25,485 nucleotides of DNA from a bacterium. GTDB lineage: Bacteria; CAIWAD01. The DNA lies in NCBI GenBank assembly GCA_030429345.1, contig JAUIFJ010000040.1, forward strand, positions 1 to 25,485, written 5' to 3'. The stretch's first letter is position 1; each line of letters opens with the position of its first letter. Position numbers and translations under genes: made by a program. This document shows, piece by piece, positions 13,915 through 19,700 of this stretch. A model generated the notes under the pieces. The model saw only the letters and a program-made list of their open reading frames with translations. It made no database searches and had not been told where the DNA came from.

Positions 13915-14886
13915 ATGAGCAAATCGAAAATCGAATGGACCGAGCGGGTTTGGAATCCCGTGACCGGCTGCACCAAGGTGAGCCAGGGTTGCAAGAACTG
14001 CTATGCCGAGCGGATGGCCAAGAGATTGGCAGGGCGCTGCGGGTATCCTGCAGACGAGCCCTTCCGTGTGACACTCCATCCCGATCGGCTAGGCCAGCCC
14101 CTGCATTGGAAGAAGCCCAGCCGCATCTTCGTCAACAGCATGAGCGACCTGTTCCACCAGGATGTGCCGGATGAATTTATCGAACGAGTATGGGCCGAGA
14201 TGTACTCCAATGCGCAGCACACTTTTCAGGTCCTCACGAAGCGGCCCGAGCGAATGCTGCACTGGTATCGCCACAGCATCCGTGCAAGCATGTCGCTGGA
14301 ATTTCCCCCGGGAAATATCTGGCTCGGCGTGTCTGCCGAGAACCAGGAGACTGCGGACCAGCGGATTCCCCTGCTGCTCCAGACCCCGGCGGCCGTGCGC
14401 TTCGTTTCGTGTGAGCCGCTGCTGGGGCCCGTGGATCTCTGTGAATGGTTGTGCTGCACAGCCTGTGCAGATACTTGCGGTGGCACCCGCAAGCCTGCGG
14501 GATTGTCGGTCGTTGCGCACTGCAAGAACCCGCGACTGGACTGGGTGATTGCCGGCGGCGAGTCCGGTCCGGGTGCCAGACCCATGCACCCCGACTGGGC
14601 GAGAGGTCTGCGTGACCAGTGCGCCGCGGCCCGTGTGCCCTATTTCTTTAAACAATGGGGGGAATGGCGGCCACCCGCCGAGGGCGAGGAGTACAATACG
14701 ATGAACAGTGGGCCGCGCCAGGCTAGACTTGTTGATCAGTGCGGGAACATTCACTGCACCCGGGAGGCATCCGGGCCTGACGCGGTGACGATGATTTGCG
14801 TAGGCAAGGTCGGGGCCGGCAACTGCCTCGACGACCGCCAGCACCTTGAGTTCCCGAGCACACGCAGCCGAGGCCGAGATGACTGA
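13915..14886 (+). CDS. Phage Gp37/Gp68 family protein (DUF5131)
   Basis: 323 residues from ATG 13915; the open frame extends upstream but the homologous start is MSKSKIEWTE. The hallmark start is WNPVTGCTKVSQGCKNCYAERMA (Cys residues at about 19, 26, 29), followed by PFRVTLHPDRL, RIFVNSMSDLFH, FQVLTKRPERM, NIWLGVSAEN and DWVIAGGESGPGARP. The C-x6-C-x2-C layout and TIM-barrel-like repeats relate the family to radical-SAM enzymes such as spore photoproduct lyase, so an Fe-S cluster is likely, but its reaction is not established. It is a widespread phage accessory gene. The stop overlaps the next gene's start. Confidence 0.93.
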   Translation: MSKSKIEWTERVWNPVTGCTKVSQGCKNCYAERMAKRLAGRCGYPADEPFRVTLHPDRLGQPLHWKKPSRIFVNSMSDLFHQDVPDEFIERVWAEMYSNAQHTFQVLTKRPERMLHWYRHSIRASMSLEFPPGNIWLGVSAENQETADQRIPLLLQTPAAVRFVSCEPLLGPVDLCEWLCCTACADTCGGTRKPAGLSVVAHCKNPRLDWVIAGGESGPGARPMHPDWARGLRDQCAAARVPYFFKQWGEWRPPAEGEEYNTMNSGPRQARLVDQCGNIHCTREASGPDAVTMICVGKVGAGNCLDDRQHLEFPSTRSRGRDD

Positions 14887-15361
14887 GGCACAGATGCTGG
14901 CAGCCCTGTACTCCAAATTCGCGTATAGCGGGACGCTCGCCCTCCTCAGCCACTTTACACCCAAGACCTGGTGGGAGTGCGACGCCCTGCGAATCACAAG
15001 CGCAGGCTACGCCATTGAGTACGAGCTCAAGATCTCGCGCAAGGACTATCTGGCTGATTTCCGGAAGTGCCGACGCGCCTGGTCCACCAGGACGATGGAG
15101 CAGAAGCACACGCTGCTGGCCCTGCGAACAGGCTGGCCCAGCCGTTTCTACTTCGTCATGCCCGCCGGCCTGGCCGACCAGGTTCAGATTCCAGAGCACG
15201 CGGGGCTGATCGCTGTCGGCGGGGCAGACGTTCCATACCTGCGGACCGTTCGACCTGCTCCCCAGCTGCATGATCGGCCGGCTGGCCCGCAGGTCATCCA
15301 GACCATGGGGCGCAACGGGCTGTACAGGCTGGCGAACCAGGTAATCGAGAGCGGAATGTAG
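14879..15361 (+). CDS. MmcB-like PD-(D/E)XK fold protein
   Basis: 160 residues from ATG 14879, which overlaps the Gp37-like stop by 8 bp. The key segment WWECDALRITSAGYAIEYEL then KISRKDYLADF gives the D...E-x-K layout of a PD-(D/E)XK nuclease core, and is followed by RKCRRAW and SRFYFVMPAGL. These sections match the MmcB DNA-repair family and its phage relatives (D-x-(W/L)-x-L-T-x-A-GY-x-x-E-x-E-x-K). Nuclease activity is plausible but unproven for the family. The join with the Gp37-like gene suggests the two act together. Confidence 0.75.
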   Translation: MTEAQMLAALYSKFAYSGTLALLSHFTPKTWWECDALRITSAGYAIEYELKISRKDYLADFRKCRRAWSTRTMEQKHTLLALRTGWPSRFYFVMPAGLADQVQIPEHAGLIAVGGADVPYLRTVRPAPQLHDRPAGPQVIQTMGRNGLYRLANQVIESGM

Positions 15362-15437
15362 AAGGAACGAAATGCCGGGAAAGGCTCGGCGTGTAGACCA
15401 TGACACACAACCATATCCCCGAAGGAGTAACAGCATC

Positions 15438-15815
15438 ATGAGTTGGAGAAATGAAATCGTCAAAGGCCTGGAGCGAAAATCGCTGTCTGCCCGCGCCCTG
15501 GCCAGGGGTGCCGGGCTGTCGACAAGTACCGTGCACGACATGCTGAACAAGCCGGGCTTCAGCCCCCAGATCAGCAGCCTGGAAGCCGTGTTCGAACAGC
15601 TGGATATCCGCATGTGCTACGAATCCGGACCCGATGTCCACACGGCCATGCAGACGTTCCTGGACGGGCGCGGCTGGACCGACGAGCTTTCGGCCAGGGA
15701 GTATTTGGCCATCGCCGCCTTCCTTTCCGAGACCGGCGTGGAGAACGGGCTGAAGGTCCTGCACATGATCACCGGGGTGGAGAAGCTGCGGACCTTCATC
15801 GCCAGCATGCATTGA
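15438..15815 (+). CDS. XRE-type HTH protein
   Basis: 125 residues from ATG 15438 with AAGGAG about 10 bp upstream; an in-frame ATG at 15372 also has a GAAGGA site and would add 22 residues. Residues about 15-60 form the HTH: SLSARALARGAGLSTSTVHDM, LNKPGFSPQISSLEAVFEQLD. The C-terminal 60 residues are helical (TDELSAREYLAIAAFLSETG, LKVLHMITGVEKLRTFI), possibly for dimerisation. A phage-type repressor or antirepressor is likely. Confidence 0.7.
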   Translation: MSWRNEIVKGLERKSLSARALARGAGLSTSTVHDMLNKPGFSPQISSLEAVFEQLDIRMCYESGPDVHTAMQTFLDGRGWTDELSAREYLAIAAFLSETGVENGLKVLHMITGVEKLRTFIASMH

Positions 15816-15823
15816 GGTGTCAG

Positions 15824-16036
15824 ATGAGCAGAGAAAGAATCATTCGGCAACTGAAATACGGCAAGCGCAAGGCCAGACTGAATGATGACGCGCTGCCAGC
15901 CCTGAAACACACGTCGAAAGGCTTTGTGTGCGATGAGGCCTATCTCGAAGAGCATGGACTTGTAGAAGTCGGTGGAAAACGGCGTGAGTACAATGTTCTC
16001 CGTGTGTACCTCAAGGAGGTCCCTAATGGAAGGTGA
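15824..16036 (+). CDS. Small hypothetical protein
   Basis: 70 residues from ATG 15824, eight bases after the HTH gene. Basic N-terminus (ERIIRQLKYGKRKARL), then KGFVCDEAYLEEHGLVEVGG and a strand YNVLRVYLKEV. No family. Its 3' end contains the AAGGAGGT ribosome site of the next gene. Confidence 0.5.
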   Translation: MSRERIIRQLKYGKRKARLNDDALPALKHTSKGFVCDEAYLEEHGLVEVGGKRREYNVLRVYLKEVPNGR

Positions 16037-16229
16037 GCGCAAGCCAAAGCCATCAGATCTGATAACCGTGTGCGACAAGTGCCTGATGTCATCTTGTTGG
16101 CAAGGGATTCACATGTGCCAGCACTCACAGGCTGCTGGTACGGTCAGGAAGCGAAGGGATGAGCTACAGGCCCTGGGCCTTGAGCACCACTCGTATATGA
16201 AGACAGACCGTGAGCTGTGCCGTGCGTAG
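16026..16229 (+). CDS. Small Cys-rich protein
   Basis: 67 residues. The start is fixed by a perfect AAGGAGGT (16013-16020) 5 bp before ATG 16026, inside the preceding gene. A zinc-type cluster C-x2-C-x4-C-x6-C (CDKCLMSSCWQGIHMCQH) is at about residues 15-30. The second half is a charged helix (GTVRKRRDELQALGLEHH). Function unknown. Confidence 0.6.
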   Translation: MEGERKPKPSDLITVCDKCLMSSCWQGIHMCQHSQAAGTVRKRRDELQALGLEHHSYMKTDRELCRA

Positions 16230-16464
16230 GGGCTGCAGATCTGAATGGCGAGCCGTCAAACGCTGCTGGAAGCAGCATCCTGGCCATCGTGTCGCCCTCG
16301 CCATGACGGGGCTCACATTCGTGGCCGGCACGGCCCGCCATGACGGGTCCTGCATTCTTGGGTTGCTAGCCGCCGGCACCATGGCCAGCGTTCTGTGGCT
16401 CGTCGTGGCATGGGCATCCTGGACGGGTAGAAGGTATCACCAAGGGAAAGGCGAGGATCAATGA
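16210..16464 (+). CDS. Small membrane protein
   Basis: 84 residues from GTG 16210 (GTG 16222 also possible), overlapping the Cys-rich gene by 20 bp. One or two hydrophobic helices lie at about 26-43 and 49-72 (ILGLLAAGTMASVLWLVVAW). The N-terminus is basic. The start codon choice is weak because no good ribosome site is seen. ATGA overlap with the next gene. Confidence 0.5.
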   Translation: MSCAVRRGCRSEWRAVKRCWKQHPGHRVALAMTGLTFVAGTARHDGSCILGLLAAGTMASVLWLVVAWASWTGRRYHQGKGEDQ

Positions 16465-16670
16465 AGTGGATTCAGCCCAGGGGCAGCCGGTTTGTCCACC
16501 TGTTCCACGGCCAGCGGGTCGGCCGGTTTGACCGCGGGGCCTGCGGCACCCTCTTCTGGCTGCGCAGCTGGCTGCCCGTGCGGCCGACTGAGCCTGTCAC
16601 ACCAGTATGCCCAGCATGCGCAGCCAGCACCAAGGAGGCGGCCGACGATCAGGCGTCCCCGCCACAGTAG
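16461..16670 (+). CDS. Small basic protein with a CPAC knuckle
   Basis: 69 residues, ATGA-coupled. It begins KWIQPRGSRFVHLFHGQRVGR, then a GACGTLFWLRSWL segment and CPACAAS near residue 50. With the earlier Cys it may form an incomplete zinc ribbon. This kind of short protein (FH-x2-G ... CG ... C-x2-C) recurs in phage genomes, but I cannot name a family. Confidence 0.5.
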   Translation: MKWIQPRGSRFVHLFHGQRVGRFDRGACGTLFWLRSWLPVRPTEPVTPVCPACAASTKEAADDQASPPQ

Positions 16671-16920
16671 ACAGGGGCTGGCAAACCCGCCGCCTGCCCA
16701 AGAAACCGTGCCTTCCCCCCGCGAATCCCCAGGTCCCCCGGACAGGATCGATGTCCGTACCCATGTTCCGCGCCGGTTTACGGCCCGTATGGCCCTTTCG
16801 TCCGCCCCTGGTCCCTGGCTATCCGGTCCGCCGTCCAGCTTTGTTAGCACACCCAGATCGCAGCTGGTGAATAATCCGCCATCCATTTGCTGCCCTGGCT
16901 ATCCCTTTTCGGAGACCCCT
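16671..16920. other. 250-bp gap without a convincing gene
   Basis: C-rich DNA before the ATG of the next gene. Two + frames stay open through it (16607-16870, and an upstream extension of the next gene), but both read as Pro/Arg/Ser-rich, gene-like only in length, and lack a good start. No clear terminator or promoter is visible. It separates the small-protein operon from the HTH cluster and may hold the promoter for that cluster. Confidence 0.4.
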
Positions 16921-17427
16921 ATGCACGATGACCAAAAGATGCAAGCGCAACCAGGGCCAGAAGCCCTTATGGGCTGTGCAATCCGCCTGTGGTACCAACG
17001 CAGGCCCTGCGGCTGGACCGAAGACCAGCACCTGGCAAATCCCGCGGTCAACACCCAGAACCAGGCAGAAAAGCAGCTGGCGAATACCGTGGCCAATTGG
17101 ATTCGCAATCAGCAGCCTGATCCCCGCCCGGGCCTGGATCTAAGCCACCTGGTCGAACGGGCGGCCACATCTGTAGTTCCGGCCGTCTGCACCGCCCGGA
17201 CTGTTCTCGAAGCCCTGCGGATTGCGCTAGGCCTCACAGTCCCCGAGTTGGCAGCCCGTCTGGGCCTCCGGCGCCGAAGTCTCAACCGCTGGTGCGCAGG
17301 ACACGCAAAACCCATTGGCCAGGCACGCCACGTGCTCAACGGCTTCCTCGCAGACCATGGGCTGGGCATGGTTTACCCATTGCAGAAAAATGAAACACGG
17401 CCGGCTGGCCGAAGGAGCAAGAAGTGA
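16921..17427 (+). CDS. HTH protein with a paralogous N-terminal RP-x-GW domain
   Basis: 168 residues from ATG 16921 with GGAGA before it; the frame stays open for 143 codons upstream, but that reads as shadow. Residues about 16-65 (IRLWYQRRPCGWTEDQHLAN then VNTQNQAEKQLANTVANWI) match the next gene's protein. The C-terminal half is an HTH: LEALRIALGLTVPELAARLG, LRRRSLNRWCAGH. The N-terminal module is unnamed. GTGA coupling to the next gene, with AAGGAG. Confidence 0.65.
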   Translation: MHDDQKMQAQPGPEALMGCAIRLWYQRRPCGWTEDQHLANPAVNTQNQAEKQLANTVANWIRNQQPDPRPGLDLSHLVERAATSVVPAVCTARTVLEALRIALGLTVPELAARLGLRRRSLNRWCAGHAKPIGQARHVLNGFLADHGLGMVYPLQKNETRPAGRRSKK

Positions 17428-17723
17428 ATGACACTACGAACAGAGGGATCACAGACCCACAAATCAATGGAGTGAACACCATGTCCACAGTTGAAAATTC
17501 TGAATCGGCCGGGCAAAAGACACACACTGTCCAGGAAGCAGTTCTCTGCGCCGCCTACAAATGGTGGGAGGAGCTGCGGCCCCCAGGCTGGTCCATCCAG
17601 CAGCACTTGCAGCACCCGACGGTCAACACGACGAACGTATGGCAGCACTTCCTGGCAACCTCGGTCGCCCAGTGGGTTGCTGAAGACGCAGATTTTTCTG
17701 CCGGCGAGGAGGCATCAACATGA
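17424..17723 (+). CDS. Paralogue of the RP-x-GW domain, without HTH
   Basis: 99 residues from GTG 17424 (AAGGAG ahead, GTGA overlap); ATG 17481 with GGAG is a second candidate start. Residues about 38-90 (AVLCAAYKWWEELRPPGWSI, QHLQHPTVNTTNVWQHFLAT, VAQWV) align with the previous protein's N-terminal domain: shared RP-x-GW-x-x-x-QHL-x-x-P-x-VNT-x-N and LA-x-x-VA-x-W. It seems to be the stand-alone version of that domain. Role unknown; its fixed place between HTH genes suggests a partner or decoy. Confidence 0.6.
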   Translation: MNDTTNRGITDPQINGVNTMSTVENSESAGQKTHTVQEAVLCAAYKWWEELRPPGWSIQQHLQHPTVNTTNVWQHFLATSVAQWVAEDADFSAGEEAST

Positions 17724-18427
17724 GCACCCATATCAGCAACGACGATCTGCTGCAGGAGCTTCTGGAGCAACGGATTGCCCGCCTGCACGACTTCATTCAA
17801 GTTGGCCTGCCGTGCATAAAAGCTGCCAACGGTCTGCAGGCCGGACACGTTCAACTCTTGCTGCCAATGACAAATCCCAAAAAGTATGGCGCGCCGAACG
17901 AGATTGGAGATCTGATCGATAAAATCGAAGACCTGGCGGATCTTGTGATGATCATGAAAGAGCAGATCCAGCAGGTGGCGAAGGCCGGGCAGTGTGTTTC
18001 AAAACACATCACACCCCGCATGCAGATGGATCCGCGCACCCTTCAATTGATTGCCAATTCAGACTTTCAGGCAGACATGAAAGCGGTCAACTTGCAGGCG
18101 GCAAAGCACATGGTTTGCCGGGCCATCGCAAGCACAACCACCTGGATTACAGGAAAACGATTTGCCAGGGAAGCGGGGGTCCCGCGATCGTGTGTTATTC
18201 GCTGGCGACGGGGGCAAAATCTGTCTTGCGCCAAAACCCGCAGAACCATCATGCTGGCGCTGATCCACCTCTATAGACTGCGTAATCTGGACATCCACAC
18301 CATCACCGATTGGCCCTCATACTTCAGCGTCGAATGCCGAGCCGTGCTCTGCGCCTTGCCGCCCGAACTAGCCCCAACGGTCCAAATGGAACACGAAAGC
18401 AGCCCAACCAGAGGAGCAATGAAATGA
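17720..18427 (+). CDS. HTH-containing protein with helical N-terminus
   Basis: 235 residues, ATGA-coupled at both ends. Residues 1-90 are helical (DDLLQELLEQRIARLHDF, IGDLIDKIEDLADLVMIMKE). At about 140-190 an HTH-like segment reads ITGKRFAREAGVPRSCVIRW, then RRGQNLSCAKTRRTI. The C-terminus is a helix and a disordered tail. A DNA-binding role is inferred from the HTH; the match is moderate. Confidence 0.6.
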   Translation: MSTHISNDDLLQELLEQRIARLHDFIQVGLPCIKAANGLQAGHVQLLLPMTNPKKYGAPNEIGDLIDKIEDLADLVMIMKEQIQQVAKAGQCVSKHITPRMQMDPRTLQLIANSDFQADMKAVNLQAAKHMVCRAIASTTTWITGKRFAREAGVPRSCVIRWRRGQNLSCAKTRRTIMLALIHLYRLRNLDIHTITDWPSYFSVECRAVLCALPPELAPTVQMEHESSPTRGAMK

Positions 18428-19002
18428 ACAACGACAACGGAAAGATCATCCGCATGGACCCTGCACAACAGACCGCTGATCTAGCTGCCCAGCTGCAGCA
18501 GATGCAAGAACAGTTCGACGAGAAATGGGGGGTCATGGTCGACCAGGTCCGGCAGCTGGAACGGGATCAGAAGCAGTTGCAGCCCCAGGTGGAACGGCTG
18601 CACGACCAGCTGGTAGATACTCGCCGCCGGGTCACCGACCTGGAAACCGGGCAGAAACCGCTGCTGGCACCCCTGCAGTCCACGCCTCGTCGACCGTCCG
18701 GTGTTCCCGGCCCTAGGGGAAAAGGAAGGCCATACAAGAACCGGGGATTCGAAAACGAAATCCTGGACTCCCCACTCCTCGATCGATTGCAGAATGCTAT
18801 GGGCAGAACAGGCGTGAACGCCACCGAGCTGGCTGCCGTGCTCGGGGTTTCGCGCGGGGCAGCCAACAAATGGAGGCGGAGGCTGTCCGAGCCCAAAGGC
18901 CAGAACCTTGAGCGATTGATCGATTGGATTGTCCGCGTGGAGTCCGCATCCGATGAAATGATTCACACGATTAGACGAGAAGCACAGGCGGCCAAGGGCT
19001 AG
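18424..19002 (+). CDS. Coiled-coil HTH protein
   Basis: 192 residues from ATG 18424 in the ATGA overlap. Residues about 14-80 are a strong coiled coil (AAQLQQMQEQFDEKWG, VRQLERDQKQLQPQVERL). A Pro/Arg linker follows. Residues about 118-175 are an HTH: SPLLDRLQNAMGRTGVNATE, LAAVLGVSRGAANKWRRRL, then a closing helix. The overall design, coil then the same type of HTH, mirrors the protein at 1094-1891. It is the last gene before the large repeat-rich gap and a good candidate for a protein that binds those repeats. Confidence 0.7.
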   Translation: MNNDNGKIIRMDPAQQTADLAAQLQQMQEQFDEKWGVMVDQVRQLERDQKQLQPQVERLHDQLVDTRRRVTDLETGQKPLLAPLQSTPRRPSGVPGPRGKGRPYKNRGFENEILDSPLLDRLQNAMGRTGVNATELAAVLGVSRGAANKWRRRLSEPKGQNLERLIDWIVRVESASDEMIHTIRREAQAAKG

Positions 19003-19013
19003 GAAATCGGAGC

Positions 19014-19205
19014 GGCTAAGTGGATATATTTTTTTCTGAAAAACGCGATTCAATGCACATGCGGGGCCTAATTATGGTCCCTTAGACAATTATGGCGCAA
19101 AATTCGCCATAGCCAAATTGTCAATTCTGACGCTACTGGGGCCAATATTAGGCACTGCCTGTGCACCGTTTGAACGTTTTCAGAAAAAAATATATCCACT
19201 TAGCC
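19014..19205. repeat. 192-bp imperfect palindrome with 29-bp perfect arms
   Basis: The arms 19014-19042 and 19177-19205 are perfect reverse complements for 29 bp (starting GGCTAAGTGGATATA and containing a run of seven T). Further in, TGCACA (19054-19059) pairs with TGTGCA (19160-19165) and GCCTAAT (19066-19072) with ATTAGGC (19147-19153); all three pairs share the same centre (19109.5), so the whole element folds on one axis. Near the centre sits a nested hairpin: GACAATT ATGGCG (19085-19097) against CGCCAT and AATTGTC (19105-19122). Such size fits a cruciform origin, a MITE-like insertion or a non-coding RNA hairpin. Confidence 0.85.
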
Positions 19206-19407
19206 ACAAATATTGCGGGGAAATTTCTTTGCAAACCATTAAGAAACAATCGAGTGTCCATAAATATTGCTTTTATACGTTTCTGGGTGTAAGAACCCCA
19301 TGGACTCTCTCTCTCATGAGAAAACGTCCAGAAAAAACCGGCCATAAAAACACCCGAATTATCTCATTTTTAAGAGAGAGTGTAAATGTGGACGCACTTA
19401 TGGACAC
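19204..19407. repeat. Direct 13-bp repeat and 10-bp inverted repeat
   Basis: CCACAAATATTGC (19204-19216) and CCATAAATATTGC (19258-19270) are direct repeats identical at 12 of 13 positions, 54 bp apart. GTGTCCATAA (19254-19263) is the perfect reverse complement of TTATGGACAC (19398-19407). The repeats partly overlap each other and the right palindrome arm, as expected for protein-binding clusters (iterons or operators). Confidence 0.65.
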
Positions 19408-19535
19408 ACCGTTGAAAACAGGGAGAGAGAGAAAACTGCTGCCCTTATAGGGTAGATCGCGAGAAAAATGGCCACTCGGCAATTTGAGCAGACATGGCAA
19501 AATAGTGGGCGATAACCTGCTATCCAGTCTGACAA

Positions 19536-19607
19536 GTCGAAGCGGCTTCGACAAGGGGGAATGGACGTGTCCCCGGCGAAGCCGGACTACCGCGGGCGAA
19601 GCCCGTG
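19536..19607. repeat. Three consecutive small hairpins, two with GCGAAGC cores
   Basis: First, 19536-19552: an 8-nt inverted repeat, GTCGAAGC and GCTTCGAC around one G, able to fold as a 7-bp stem with a 3-nt loop. Second, 19573-19585: CCGGC GAA GCCGG. Third, 19593-19605: CGGGC GAA GCCCG, extendable to 19591-19607. The last two contain GCGAAGC, known as an exceptionally stable single-stranded DNA mini-hairpin. No T-run follows, so they are not terminators. The first hairpin shares the CGAAG element. Confidence 0.7.
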
Positions 19608-19700
19608 CATCTTCTGGCCAATCGCTCCTCTTTCCCCACGGCGCAGCGCGCGGCGCGCGCACCACGACCGACGAACTGAAACAGAACGAAAGGACCAACC

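Larger units (their letters stand above)
19003..19700. promoter_or_regulatory. Repeat-rich non-coding region, candidate replication origin or control region
   Basis: About 700 bp with no plausible gene and much AT-rich sequence in its left half, in strong contrast to the surroundings. It contains a 192-bp palindrome, direct and inverted repeats, GA/CT tracts (19303-19315, 19373-19381, 19421-19431), about six copies of TGGAC/GTCCA (for example 19301, 19389, 19401 and as GTCCA at 19257, 19326), and three tight hairpins before the nuclease gene. TTAGCCACA at 19200-19208 differs by one base from the DnaA box TTATCCACA. AT-richness plus iteron-like repeats beside HTH genes is what an origin would look like; a multi-operator control region is the alternative. 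Confidence 0.5.

Noticed and set aside
15400-15441. 13-codon frame whose stop overlaps ATG 15438
   Set aside because: Too short; it also lies within a possible N-terminal extension of the HTH gene.
16607-16870. 87-codon + frame in the gap before 16921
   Set aside because: Overlaps the preceding gene by 64 bp, Pro/Arg-rich, and no start codon fits the AAGGAGG at 16632-16638. Cannot be excluded entirely.
16492-16920. In-frame N-terminal extension of the HTH gene at 16921
   Set aside because: Ser/Pro/Arg-rich, overlaps another gene in a different frame, and the paralogous domain begins only after ATG 16921.
19118-19450. 110-codon + frame in the repeat-rich region
   Set aside because: Reads through the palindrome arm and GA tracts, has no ribosome site and unusual Lys/Phe/Ser-rich composition for this element.
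19412-19450. TTGAAA with TTATAG downstream as a sigma-70 promoter
   Set aside because: Spacing of 27 bp is too long; no other convincing pair was found.
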